Source: Pseudomonas kairouanensis
Lineage (GTDB): Bacteria; Pseudomonadota; Gammaproteobacteria; Pseudomonadales; Pseudomonadaceae
Length of the DNA stretch: 64,000 nucleotides
Assembly: GCF_004682055.1 (NCBI RefSeq)
Contig: NZ_QUZU01000029.1
Coordinates: forward strand, 22,439-86,438
Direction: 5' to 3'
The translations under genes and the position numbers were made by a program. Below the pieces are notes generated by a model. That model made no database searches, had not been told where the DNA came from, and saw nothing but the letters and a program-made list of their open reading frames with translations. Positions 10,436-19,023 of the stretch are shown piece after piece (the stretch's first letter is position 1; the number at the start of each line of letters is the position of its first letter).

Positions 10436-10930
10436 ATGAAAAATATACTCCCGCCGCAAGCCATTACCCCCCCCGATGATTCATCTGAGAAAACCACCGG
10501 AGAAATGATAATAAAACTGGACAACACATCCATGAAGGCACCAAAGCTTGATCCCATACTTTTCAGGAAATACCAGACGCCTATCACCTTTTGGCAAGTG
10601 GTGGGCATTCGTTTTATACCCATGCCTAAGGAGGATATTTCACAGGTAATTGTCAACATCTACGATTATTTGAATGATGGGGAATACTCCATCACCCGTG
10701 GTGGCCCGGCATCGATTGTGTGTCACATCACCCCCCTCAACACGGGTCTTAACCCTGAAATCTGGCAAGCCGAGAGTGGCACTATAAAGTTCAGACTCAA
10801 TCGTACGCCGGGAAAAACCCATATAGTCGCTGAGTTCAAAGATTGCGTCGTAGTCTCTGACAAGAATCCTAAAGCCAGCTTCTGGCTAGCGGGAAAATGT
10901 GAGGCTCAGGATGCACTGACTTACCCATGA
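10436..10930 (+). CDS. Hypothetical protein, 164 residues
   Basis: I do not recognise this protein. The start at 10436 (MKNILPPQAITPPDD) was chosen because AGGAA lies seven bases upstream; a longer frame begins at 10358 but has no ribosome binding site and would overlap the CTGTCA-N4-TGACAG repeat. There is no signal peptide or membrane segment. The middle and C-terminal parts (GIRFIPMPKEDISQVIVNIYDYL, EFKDCVVVSDKNPKASFWLAGKC) look like a compact beta-rich domain. GC content is lower than in its neighbours, so it may be a late arrival. It is a lone gene facing the P1 peptidase. Confidence 0.6.
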   Translation: MKNILPPQAITPPDDSSEKTTGEMIIKLDNTSMKAPKLDPILFRKYQTPITFWQVVGIRFIPMPKEDISQVIVNIYDYLNDGEYSITRGGPASIVCHITPLNTGLNPEIWQAESGTIKFRLNRTPGKTHIVAEFKDCVVVSDKNPKASFWLAGKCEAQDALTYP

Positions 10931-10952
10931 TATGGACTTCCCCAGCAGGATC

Positions 10953-10996
10953 AGCAGCTTTTGATATAGCCGATAATGAGCTAATTAAAAGCTGCT
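10953..10996. terminator. Long inverted repeat between convergent genes
   Basis: Perfect 10-base arms AGCAGCTTTT and AAAAGCTGCT flank 24 bases, between the stop of the gene at 10930 and that of the P1 peptidase at 11049. The location suits a bidirectional terminator, though the loop is long and no strong T-tract follows. Confidence 0.45.
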
Positions 10997-11048
10997 TGAG
11001 GAACCTCACAAGCTGCCCCGGATAGTTACCGACGGGTCAGGAACACCG

Positions 11049-12044
11049 TCACATCAACGTTGCACAAAAGACCCCCCGCGCAATCCCCCGCGCCACACAA
11101 TCAGCTGCCGCCGCGCCAATCCGGCCGATCTCCACCTGCCGTCGTGGTCCGTCCGTGATTTCCACTGCCGCCGAAGCCAAGGCAAACACGGTGTCCCCAT
11201 CAAACGGCAAATGCGCCGGGCGCACCGCCCGTGCAATCCCATCCTGGGCCATGATCGCCACGCGCTTGCACTCGGCCACCGTCAACCGTGCGGTACTGGC
11301 CACCACCACCAGCGTGGTATTGGCCCCGGCTTGCAGGCGGCCCATGGAGTCCAGGCGCGATAACTCCGGCATCGGGTCGCTGCAATCCATCTCGGTTTGC
11401 GGCCGGTGGCCCCCGAACTCCCCCGCCACTTCCCAGGGCCAGGCCCAGAAGGTCTTGCCATCGGGCATGTACACCGAGCCGATCGGGTTGGCGACCACCA
11501 GCGCAGCGACGATCAGGCCATCGCCCAAATCCAGGGAGGCCGTGCCCAACCCGCCCTTCAACACCCCGGCCATGGCGCCCCTGCCCGCGCCCACCGAGCC
11601 CAGTGCAAAGTCGTCACCGGCATTGGCCAGCGCTTCAAAGCCCAGGCGCCGGTAAGGCGGTTCCAGGCCCCAGTCCTTGTCGCCGCCATTGGCCAGGTCG
11701 TGCAACACCGCAGCAGGCACGATGGGGATGGCCGGTGCACCGGGCTTGAGATGCAAACCGACTTGATCCTGGGACAGTTTGGCCGCCACGGCATCGGCGG
11801 CGCCCAGACCGAATACCGAGCCACCGGCGAACACCAGGGCGTGGAGTTGGCCGACCATGTTCTCCGGCTCCAGTGCTGCAGTTTCGCGACCACCGGGGCC
11901 ACCGCCGCGGATGTCGATGCTGGCGGTCCAGAAACCATCGGGGCGGATCACCGTAACGCCGGTATCGACGTGCAGGTCCGTGGCGTGGCCGACCGTGAGG
12001 CCTGGGATATCGGTGAGGGCATTGCGCGGGCCGGGTCTAGGCAT
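11049..12044 (-). CDS. P1-family (DmpA/BapA-like) aminopeptidase
   Basis: A 331-residue member of the P1 Ntn-hydrolase family, which cleaves itself to expose a Ser or Thr nucleophile. The opening NALTDIPGLTVGHATD is diagnostic, followed by GGPGGRETAALEPENMV and GGSVFGLGAADAV. The predicted self-cleavage site is before a Thr in GANTTLVVVAST (about residue 241). Known members remove N-terminal D- or L-residues or beta-amino acids from peptides and amides. No signal peptide is visible. AGGAAG lies upstream of the ATG. A sigma-54 promoter 41-56 bases upstream places it in the same regulon as the importer and TonB operon, where it may process an imported peptide-like compound. Confidence 0.88.
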   Translation of the reverse strand: MPRPGPRNALTDIPGLTVGHATDLHVDTGVTVIRPDGFWTASIDIRGGGPGGRETAALEPENMVGQLHALVFAGGSVFGLGAADAVAAKLSQDQVGLHLKPGAPAIPIVPAAVLHDLANGGDKDWGLEPPYRRLGFEALANAGDDFALGSVGAGRGAMAGVLKGGLGTASLDLGDGLIVAALVVANPIGSVYMPDGKTFWAWPWEVAGEFGGHRPQTEMDCSDPMPELSRLDSMGRLQAGANTTLVVVASTARLTVAECKRVAIMAQDGIARAVRPAHLPFDGDTVFALASAAVEITDGPRRQVEIGRIGAAAADCVARGIARGVFCATLM

Positions 12045-12084
12045 ACAGAAAAAGCTTCCTTGGGTTTAGGTATGGCGTGGGGTG

Positions 12085-12100
12085 AGCAAGCCGTGTGCCA
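12085..12100 (-). promoter_or_regulatory. Sigma-54 promoter of the P1 peptidase gene
   Basis: On the minus strand TGGCACACGGCTTGCT has GG and GC at the exact 12-base offset. The start site would be near 12074, about 30 bases upstream of the peptidase ATG. Confidence 0.8.
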
Positions 12101-12224
12101 AACGCGGCTGCCCCGCCCTGACGGCGCAAAACCCGAGCACCACAAAAAACCGCTGCACAAAAACCAACACCCTGCCTGCTGCCCTGTTAGAAAAACACCA
12201 ACAGCCCACACCAACACCACTCAA

Positions 12225-12255
12225 CCATCTGTTTTATATAGATTTTTTCAGATGG
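12225..12255. promoter_or_regulatory. Inverted repeat overlapping a -24 element
   Basis: CCATCTG-N17-CAGATGG has perfect seven-base arms around an AT-rich spacer. Its right arm shares TGG with the -24 element of the sigma-54 promoter at 12253, so a protein bound here would cover the polymerase site. It could be an operator or a bend. Confidence 0.5.
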
Positions 12256-12268
12256 CACAGCCCTTGCT
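12253..12268 (+). promoter_or_regulatory. Sigma-54 promoter of the TonB/monooxygenase operon
   Basis: TGGCACAGCCCTTGCT has GG at 12254-12255 and GC at 12266-12267, a near-perfect -24/-12 promoter. Start of transcription is expected near 12279, about 52 bases upstream of the receptor ATG. It is divergent from the peptidase promoter at 12085, and the roughly 150 bases between them are where shared activator sites would be expected. Confidence 0.85.
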
Positions 12269-12330
12269 CTCACACCCATACCAGAGCTTGAACTCAACAA
12301 GCCACCTTACCCATTGGAGTGTTGCCCATC

Positions 12331-14766
12331 ATGAATACGTCCCGCGCCACCGGCCGCAGGCCCAGCAAGGCCTTTGCCCACACCCTGTTATTTGTCGCCC
12401 TGTGCGAGGCCGCCAGCTACAGCAGCCTGACCCTCGCCGCCGACGCCCCGGCCAGCGACAACCCGCTGGACACTGTGGTGGTGATCGGCAACCGTGGCCA
12501 GGCGCGCACCCTGGCCGAAAGCCCGGCGCCGGTGGATGTGATTTCATCCAAACAATTGCTCGCCACCGGCCAGGGTGACCTGACCCGCGCCCTGAGCAAG
12601 GTGCTGCCATCGCTCAACCAGCCGGCGTCGTCGGGCTTCGGTTCCACGTCGGTGGTGCGCCCTATCAGCCTGCGCGGCCTCAATGGCGACCAGGTGCTGG
12701 TGCTGGTCAACGGCAAGCGTCGTCATAACAGCGCGCTGCTCAACAACGGCACCTACCTCAACTCCGGCTCCCAGCCGGTGGACCTGGACATGATCCCCAC
12801 CGCCCTGGTGGATCACGTCGAAGTGCTGCGCGACGGTGCCTCGGCCCAGTACGGCTCGGATGCTATCGGCGGCGTGGTCAATGTGGTGCTCAAGCAGACC
12901 GACCACGGGGGCAGCCTGTCCACCAGCTACGGCCAGAACTACGAAAACGGCGACGGCGAGACCACCCGCCAAACCGGCAACGTGGGCCTCGCGCTGCCCA
13001 ACGACGGTTTTATCAACCTCGCCCTGGACGTGAAAAAACAGAAAATCTCCGACCGTTCCGACAACGCGCCCTATACCGACTCTGCCGGCAACACCAGCCT
13101 GCAGCACACCTACTACGGCACCGGCCTGCCTGAAGCGCGCAATTTCAGCCTGGGCTACAACGCCGAACTGCCGGTGGATGACGCCCTCACCCTCTACTCG
13201 TTCTCCACCTACACCCGCCGCAACTCGGAAAAACCCCTGGCCTTCCACCAGCCCGCGAGTTTCGACGGTATCGCCACGCCGTTCCCCGAAGGCGTGGAAG
13301 ACACCCTGCGCTTTATCGAAAATGACTTTCAGGTGGCCGTCGGCGGCAAGGGCGAACTGGGCGGCTGGAACTACGACCTGTCCAGTACCTACGGCCAGGA
13401 CCACGCCGAAGCCACCCTGCGCCACACCTATAACCTGAGCTATGGCCTGGATTCGCCGACCTCGGTGGACACCGGCGTGAAAACCTTCAGCCAGTGGACC
13501 AACAACCTCGACCTCACCCGTGCCTTCGACCTCGGCCTGCACAAACCCACGCAAATCTCCTGGGGCCTTGAACAGCGCTATGAGAACTACAAGATCGGCA
13601 AGGGTGACTACGCCTCCTACGCCAGCGGCCCCTTCACCACCGGCGCCAGCGGTGGCCTGATCGCGCCGGGCACCATCTCCGGTGCCGGCACCACCCCGCA
13701 AGACGCCGCCGAAAAAGGCCGTACCAGCCTGGCCGGCTACGGCGAGATCGGGCAGGACCTCACCGACAAATGGCACATCGACCTGGCCGGTCGCTACGAG
13801 CACTACAACGACGGCTCGGGCACCACCACCAATGGCAAGTTCGCCACCCGCTACCAGTTGACCCCGATCCTGGCCGTGCGCGGCTCCTTCAGCACCGGTT
13901 TCCGCGCGCCGTCGTTGGCCCAGCAGATCTACAGCTCCACTTCGCAAACCAGCGTCAACGGCCAGCTGTTCGACTACCGCAACGTGGCGGTCAACTCCGA
14001 TGTGGCCAAGGCCCTCGGCGCCGACACCTTGAAGCCTGAGAAATCCACCAACTTCGGCCTGGGCCTGACCCTGCAGCCTACCGACGCCACCAGCATTACC
14101 CTTGATGCCTACCAGATCAAAATCAAGGACCGCATCGCCCAGACCGGCTACCTGGGCGGCACCCCGCAAATCAGCGCCATCCTCGCCGCAGCCGGGCTCA
14201 ACCCGAACCAGGCCGTGACCTACTTCACCAACGCCCTGGACACCACCACCCGTGGCGTTGACCTGGTAGGCGATTACCGCCAGAGCATCGGGGCGTACGG
14301 CAACCTGCGCTACACCCTGGGCTTCAACTGGAACACCACGCAGATCGATGATATCCACGCCTCCAGCGTGGCCCAGCAAGCCCTGGGCCCAACCGGTGGC
14401 TACGACCGCCAGCGCCAGGGCAACCTCAAATACGGCCTGCCCCAATCCAAGCTGTTGCTGGGCACCACCTGGACCTGGGAAAAACTCGAAGTGGGCCTGA
14501 ACCTGACCCGCTACGGCGAGTACACCCAGTACGGCACCGCCGAGATCTACGACCGTACCTTCTCGCCGGCGTGGATTACCGACCTGAATATCGACTACCA
14601 CCTGACACCGGCCATCACCCTCAACGCCGGCGCCAACAACCTGTTCAACAAGTACCCGGAACGCACCGACCTGGCCAGCAGCTCCGGCGGCTTCCCCTAC
14701 GGCAACTTCTCGCCTTACGGCACCACCGGCGGCTACTGGTACACCGGCGTGACGTACAACTTCTAA
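12331..14766 (+). CDS. TonB-dependent outer-membrane receptor
   Basis: An 811-residue receptor. A long basic signal sequence ends near TLAADA and is followed by the plug domain: DTVVVIGNRGQARTL (TonB box region), LVNGKRRHNSALLNNGTYL and VEVLRDGASAQYGSDAIGGVVN. The beta-barrel ends in the terminal aromatic YTGVTYNF. ATG at 12331 was preferred to GTG at 12319 because GGAG lies upstream. It should import a scarce compound across the outer membrane. Its position ahead of flavin monooxygenases and behind a sigma-54 promoter argues for a sulfur or nitrogen compound rather than a siderophore. It belongs to the same receptor subfamily as the one at 55424-57817. Confidence 0.92.
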   Translation: MNTSRATGRRPSKAFAHTLLFVALCEAASYSSLTLAADAPASDNPLDTVVVIGNRGQARTLAESPAPVDVISSKQLLATGQGDLTRALSKVLPSLNQPASSGFGSTSVVRPISLRGLNGDQVLVLVNGKRRHNSALLNNGTYLNSGSQPVDLDMIPTALVDHVEVLRDGASAQYGSDAIGGVVNVVLKQTDHGGSLSTSYGQNYENGDGETTRQTGNVGLALPNDGFINLALDVKKQKISDRSDNAPYTDSAGNTSLQHTYYGTGLPEARNFSLGYNAELPVDDALTLYSFSTYTRRNSEKPLAFHQPASFDGIATPFPEGVEDTLRFIENDFQVAVGGKGELGGWNYDLSSTYGQDHAEATLRHTYNLSYGLDSPTSVDTGVKTFSQWTNNLDLTRAFDLGLHKPTQISWGLEQRYENYKIGKGDYASYASGPFTTGASGGLIAPGTISGAGTTPQDAAEKGRTSLAGYGEIGQDLTDKWHIDLAGRYEHYNDGSGTTTNGKFATRYQLTPILAVRGSFSTGFRAPSLAQQIYSSTSQTSVNGQLFDYRNVAVNSDVAKALGADTLKPEKSTNFGLGLTLQPTDATSITLDAYQIKIKDRIAQTGYLGGTPQISAILAAAGLNPNQAVTYFTNALDTTTRGVDLVGDYRQSIGAYGNLRYTLGFNWNTTQIDDIHASSVAQQALGPTGGYDRQRQGNLKYGLPQSKLLLGTTWTWEKLEVGLNLTRYGEYTQYGTAEIYDRTFSPAWITDLNIDYHLTPAITLNAGANNLFNKYPERTDLASSSGGFPYGNFSPYGTTGGYWYTGVTYNF

Positions 14767-14772
14767 CCCTGG

Positions 14773-14810
14773 CCACGGGGCCGGTTCGCCGGTTCCGTGT
14801 GGCACTTTTT
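14773..14810 (+). terminator. Intrinsic terminator or attenuator after the receptor
   Basis: CACGGGGCCGG-TTCG-CCGGTTCCGTG makes an 11-bp stem (two G-U pairs) with a TTCG tetraloop, followed by TGGCACTTTTT. It ends 13 bases before the next ATG, so it probably lets only part of transcription continue into the monooxygenase genes. Confidence 0.65.
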
Positions 14811-14823
14811 CGGGAGCCTGTTC

Positions 14824-16161
14824 ATGACCCGCCGCACCGACCAACTCAAGCTTGGGGCCTTCCTCGCCAACAGCGGCCATCACGTCGCTGCCTGGCGCCA
14901 CCCACTGGCCCAGGCCGATGCCAGCCTGGATTTCGAGCATTTCAAGCACATTGCCCAGACCGCCGAACGCGGCAAATTCGATGCGTTGTTCATCGCCGAT
15001 GTGGTTGCGCTGTGGGGGCACCATCACGATGCGCTCAGCCGCACGGCCCGCGCTGAACACTTTGAACCCCTGACCCTGATGTCGGCCCTGGCCGCCGTCA
15101 CCAACAACATTGGCTTGATCGCCACTGCGACCACCACCTACAACGAGCCCTACCATATCGCCCGTAAGTTCGCGTCCCTGGACCACCTGTCCAAGGGCCG
15201 CGCCGCCTGGAACCTGGTCACCTCCGTGGTTTCCGATGAAGCCTGGAATTTCGGCCGCGAAAACCATGTGGACCACGGCGACCGCTACCAGCGTGCCGAA
15301 GAATTCCACGACGTGGTCAAGGACCTGTGGGACAGCTGGGACGACGACGCCTTTACCCGCGACAAGGCCAGCGGCGAGTACTTCGACCCAACCAAGTTGC
15401 ATACCCTCAACCACCGTGGCGAACACTTTGCCGTACGCGGCCCGCTCAACGTGGCGCGCCCGCCCCAGGGCCACCCGGTGCTGGTGCAGGCCGGTGCGTC
15501 GGAGCCGGGCAAAAACCTCGCCGCCCGCGTGGCGGAAGTGATCTTTGCCCACTCCCATAGCCTGGAAGGCGCCCAGGCGTTCTATCAGGACATCAAGCAA
15601 CGCGCTGCCGACTTGGGGCGTGACCCGGACCACATCAAGATCCTGCCCGGCGTCACACCCTTTATCGCCGACACCCGCGAGCAGGCCCAGGCCTTGTTCG
15701 AAGAGTTCCAGGCCCTGATCGATCCGGTGCTGGGCCTGCGCTTGCTGGCCGACACCCTGGGCGATGACATCGACCTGTCCGGCCATGACCTCGACGGCCC
15801 GCTGCCCGACACGCCCGTGGGCCAGCGCGGCAGCCGCCGCGACAAGGTGCTGGAACTGGCCCACAGCGAGAACCTGAGCATCCGTCAGCTGTACTTGCGC
15901 CTGGCCGGAGGCAACCCGGTGATCGGCACTGCCGAGGACGTGGCCGACCACTTTGAGGCGTGGTTCCAGGCCCGCGCGTGCGATGGCTTCAATGTGTTCT
16001 TTCCGTACTTCCCTGGCGCCATTGATGTGTTTGTCGATCAAGTAACGCCGTTGTTGCAGGCACGCGGTGTGTTCCGCCAGGCCTACGAAGGCACCACCCT
16101 GCGCGACAACCTTGGCCTGCCGCGCCCGGCCAACCGCTTTACCACAGGAGTACCGGCATGA
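14824..16161 (+). CDS. NtaA/SnaA/DszA-type flavin monooxygenase
   Basis: A 445-residue luciferase-like (LLM) monooxygenase of the large NtaA/SnaA/DszA branch, which uses reduced FMN from a separate reductase. Family marks are LKLGAFLANSGHHVAAWRHP, FDALFIADVV, YNEPYHIARKFASLDHLSKGR AAWNLVTS with a break only here for length, and HPVLVQAGASEPGKNLAARV. GGGAG lies eight bases before the ATG at 14824; the upstream GTG at 14797 falls inside the terminator stem. Members oxidise nitrilotriacetate, sulfones such as dibenzothiophene sulfone, or related compounds; the substrate here is not known. Its stop overlaps the start of the SurE-like gene by four bases. Confidence 0.9.
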   Translation: MTRRTDQLKLGAFLANSGHHVAAWRHPLAQADASLDFEHFKHIAQTAERGKFDALFIADVVALWGHHHDALSRTARAEHFEPLTLMSALAAVTNNIGLIATATTTYNEPYHIARKFASLDHLSKGRAAWNLVTSVVSDEAWNFGRENHVDHGDRYQRAEEFHDVVKDLWDSWDDDAFTRDKASGEYFDPTKLHTLNHRGEHFAVRGPLNVARPPQGHPVLVQAGASEPGKNLAARVAEVIFAHSHSLEGAQAFYQDIKQRAADLGRDPDHIKILPGVTPFIADTREQAQALFEEFQALIDPVLGLRLLADTLGDDIDLSGHDLDGPLPDTPVGQRGSRRDKVLELAHSENLSIRQLYLRLAGGNPVIGTAEDVADHFEAWFQARACDGFNVFFPYFPGAIDVFVDQVTPLLQARGVFRQAYEGTTLRDNLGLPRPANRFTTGVPA

Positions 16162-17072
16162 AACCCAGCGCATGGATGCTGGCCCTGGGCAGCGTGATCG
16201 CGCCCAAGGCCTTTGCCTTGAACATCTTGCTGAGCAACGACGACGGCTATCAGCACCCCAACATTCGTGCGCTCTATACCGAGCTCAAGGCCCAAGGCCA
16301 CAGCGTGAAGATCGCGGCGCCGCAAAGCGACCAGAGCGCCCGTGGCGGTTCGTTTTTCTTCGGCCGCGAAGTCACCGTGGGCCATGACAGCGACCCGGCC
16401 TACCCCGACAGCTACTACATCAGCACCACCGATAAGGGCCTGTGCCAGAGCGCCGAATGTGCCGGCAAGGACGTGCAGATCCAAATCAGCGGTACACCGG
16501 TGATGGCCCTGCTGATGGGCCTGAACAAAGTGCTGCCCCACCCCGACCTGGTGATCGTCGGCCCCAACCCCGGCAACAACCTGGGGGCGATCAATATGGC
16601 CTCCGGCACCTTCAACGCCGCGAGCGTGGCGTTGCAGGCGGGCATTCCGGCGTTGGCGGTGAGCACCGACCTCAAAGAGAAAGACCCCCAGCGCGCCGCC
16701 GTTCTGGTGGCCAAGCTGGTGCGCGCCCTCGACCAGCACCGCCAACCCGACGGTGCCCTGCTGCCGCCGGGCCTGGGCCTGAATATCAACCTGCCCAAGG
16801 ACACCCAGATCAAAGGCGTGAAGCTCACCCGCGTCGGCAGTTACGTGGGTTTTGAGGCGCTGTACACCGACGACCTCAAGCAATTCAACCTGCCGGGCAA
16901 ACCCGGTATCGGTTTCCAATACAGCCCCGCCGCCACTGCCGCGCAGCAGAACGATGAAGCGGTGTGGCTGAACAAGGGCTACCTGACCATCAGCCCGTTC
17001 AGCGGCCTGCCAGAATCCATCAGCGCAGGGCCGGCGTTGCAGAAACAATTGGCCCAGGAGGTGAAGCCATGA
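16158..17072 (+). CDS. Secreted SurE-like nucleotidase
   Basis: A 304-residue SurE-family protein with a signal peptide ending at KAFA, directly before the conserved LNILLSNDDGY. The metal-binding Asp pair, a Ser in the GGSFFF region and an Asn in GPNPGNNLG are in the expected places. Ordinary SurE is a cytoplasmic 5'/3'-nucleotidase of about 250 residues; this one should act in the periplasm. It overlaps monooxygenase genes at both ends (ATGA on each side), so it is an integral member of the operon. It may dephosphorylate a nucleotide-like or phosphorylated substrate after the TonB receptor. The same operon carries no other phosphatase. Confidence 0.85.
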   Translation: MKPSAWMLALGSVIAPKAFALNILLSNDDGYQHPNIRALYTELKAQGHSVKIAAPQSDQSARGGSFFFGREVTVGHDSDPAYPDSYYISTTDKGLCQSAECAGKDVQIQISGTPVMALLMGLNKVLPHPDLVIVGPNPGNNLGAINMASGTFNAASVALQAGIPALAVSTDLKEKDPQRAAVLVAKLVRALDQHRQPDGALLPPGLGLNINLPKDTQIKGVKLTRVGSYVGFEALYTDDLKQFNLPGKPGIGFQYSPAATAAQQNDEAVWLNKGYLTISPFSGLPESISAGPALQKQLAQEVKP

Positions 17073-18049
17073 GTGCAGGCTTTTCCCTGGGCTTCTTGAG
17101 CCGGGTCTACAGCCCCCGTTTTGATCCCAAGGTCTACCGCGACACCCTGGAGCTGTTCAGCGTGGCCGAAGCACTCGGCTTCGACAGCGGCTGGGTCGCA
17201 CAACACCACTTTGCCAGTGAGCAGGGCCGGTTACCGTCGCCCTTGGTGTTGTTGGCGGCGATTGCCCAGCGCACCCAACGTATCAGCCTCGGCACCGGGA
17301 TTATCGTGCTGCCCCAGGAAGCCCCACTGCGCCTGGCCGAAGATGCCGCCGTGCTCGACTTGCTCAGCAACGGGCGCTTGGAACTGGGCTTGGGCGCGGG
17401 TTTTGATCCCGAGACCTTCCTGGCCTTTGGCCGCGAGCATGACGCCCGCCATCGGGACTACGAACAGCACCTGCAACACCTGCTCAATGCCCTGGGTAAC
17501 GCACCATTGACCGACAGTGGCTCGCGCCTGCTGCCACGGGCCAGCGGCTTGAGCCATCGATTGTGGGAGGCCACCTCCCGCGTCGAGTTGGTGGCTGAAC
17601 GCGGCCATGGCTTGATCATGGCGCCCAACCCACATCTGCCTCCCGAGGCGGGCGTGGAACTGGTAACCCGCTACCGCAACGCCTGGACCGGCGACAACGG
17701 CACCCCGGCGCGCGTCGCCCGCGTGCAAGCGTTGCTGCCGTCCCCGGACGACGCCACCCGCCGCGACATCCAGGCCTACGTCCAACGCCAGCAAAGCATC
17801 GGCGTGCTCAAAGGCACGCTAAACGATGATTTCGACACCACCCTCAAGCGCCTGGGCGTACTCCACGGCCCGGTGGAGCGCATCATCGAGCAATTGCAGC
17901 AAGGCCCGGCGCTGACCGCCCACGACCAGTTGATCCTGCAAGTGCAAACCACCAGCACCCCATTGCGCGAGGCCATCCGCGCCCTGGAAATCATCCGCGA
18001 GCACATCGCCCCAGCCCTCGGCTGGCAGCCCACGGGAACCCCGTCATGA
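17069..18049 (+). CDS. Luciferase-like (LLM) flavin monooxygenase
   Basis: A 326-residue LLM-family oxidoreductase: LGFLSRVYSPRFDPKVY, LGFDSGWVAQHHFASEQGRL, ISLGTGIIVLPQEAPLRLAE and DLLSNGRLELGLGAGFDP. ATG at 17069 overlaps the stop of the SurE-like gene. It is closely related to the next gene (18046-19023), an evident tandem duplication. Such enzymes are FMN- or F420-type TIM barrels; in Pseudomonas FMNH2 is the likely cosubstrate. The reductase is not in this operon. Confidence 0.88.
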   Translation: MSAGFSLGFLSRVYSPRFDPKVYRDTLELFSVAEALGFDSGWVAQHHFASEQGRLPSPLVLLAAIAQRTQRISLGTGIIVLPQEAPLRLAEDAAVLDLLSNGRLELGLGAGFDPETFLAFGREHDARHRDYEQHLQHLLNALGNAPLTDSGSRLLPRASGLSHRLWEATSRVELVAERGHGLIMAPNPHLPPEAGVELVTRYRNAWTGDNGTPARVARVQALLPSPDDATRRDIQAYVQRQQSIGVLKGTLNDDFDTTLKRLGVLHGPVERIIEQLQQGPALTAHDQLILQVQTTSTPLREAIRALEIIREHIAPALGWQPTGTPS

Positions 18050-19023
18050 CCTTCAAACTGGGCTTTTTGAGCCACGCCTTTGGCGATGACCCACAGCAGG
18101 TGTACCGCGACCTGATCGAACAATTCGAAGTGGCCGAAGCCTTGGGCTTCGACGGCGGCTGGATTGCCCAGCACCATCTGAGCAATGGCTTTGGCCGCTT
18201 GCCTTCGCCGTTGGTGTTGCTGGCGGCGGTGGCCGAGCGCACGCAGCGTATCGAATTGGGCACCGGGGTGATTGTGCTGCCGTTCGAAGACCCGATCCGC
18301 CTGGCCGAAGATGCCAGCGTGCTGGATGCCCTGAGCGGTGGGCGGGTGCAACTGGGCCTGGGCAGTGGCGGTGCCAACCTGGATAACTTCAGTGCATTCG
18401 ACCGCGACCCCAGCCAACGCCAGGCCGACTTCGCCCAGCGCCAGCAGCGCCTGCAACACCTGGTGCAAGGCTCGCCGCTGACCGCTGAGTTGACCCTGCA
18501 ACCACCCGCCCCCGGCCTGGGCGAACGCCTGTGGCACTCCCACGGCAGCACCGAGGGCGCCGTCTACACCGCCCAACAGGGCAATGGCCTGCTGCTGGGC
18601 ACTGCCACCCATGATCCGCTGACGGTGCAAAAGCCCTTGGCCGATGCGTACCTGAACGCCTGGCAGCACCCGCAGCGCGCTCCGCGGATTGGCGTGGTCC
18701 GTGCGATCTTCCCTGCCGCCGACCGTGCCAGCGCCCAGGCTGAACTGGCGGTGGATATCGAGCGGCATATCCCGCGCCTGCAACGCGAAGGCCTGATCGA
18801 CCAGGCGGTGGACTTGCAGGAACACCTGCGCCTGATGAACGTGCACCACGGCCATCCCGACGAAGTGATTCAAAGCTTGCAACAGGATCCGTCCCTGCTG
18901 CCTTATGCTGACTACCTGATTGCCGTGGTCCAGGCCGAAAGCTCGACCCAGGCGCAGATCCTCAAGCGTTTGGAAACCCTGGCGCGGGACATTGCCCCGG
19001 CTCTGGGTTGGAAAAGAACATGA
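18046..19023 (+). CDS. Luciferase-like (LLM) flavin monooxygenase, paralogue
   Basis: A 325-residue LLM protein with the same motif order as its upstream neighbour: LGFLSHAFGDDPQQVYRDL, LGFDGGWIAQHHLSNGFGRL, IELGTGVIVLPFEDPIRLAE and ALSGGRVQLGLGSG. The ATG overlaps the previous stop by four bases. The pair has kept the catalytic barrel but diverged in the middle, which suggests different substrates or a two-subunit enzyme in the manner of LuxA/LuxB. Confidence 0.88.
   Translation: MTFKLGFLSHAFGDDPQQVYRDLIEQFEVAEALGFDGGWIAQHHLSNGFGRLPSPLVLLAAVAERTQRIELGTGVIVLPFEDPIRLAEDASVLDALSGGRVQLGLGSGGANLDNFSAFDRDPSQRQADFAQRQQRLQHLVQGSPLTAELTLQPPAPGLGERLWHSHGSTEGAVYTAQQGNGLLLGTATHDPLTVQKPLADAYLNAWQHPQRAPRIGVVRAIFPAADRASAQAELAVDIERHIPRLQREGLIDQAVDLQEHLRLMNVHHGHPDEVIQSLQQDPSLLPYADYLIAVVQAESSTQAQILKRLETLARDIAPALGWKRT

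Noticed and set aside
12544..16173. A 1209-codon open frame on the minus strand
   Set aside because: It is antisense to the TonB receptor and the first monooxygenase. It is long only because high GC at third positions leaves few stops; its Gly/Val/Gln-rich sequence matches no domain.
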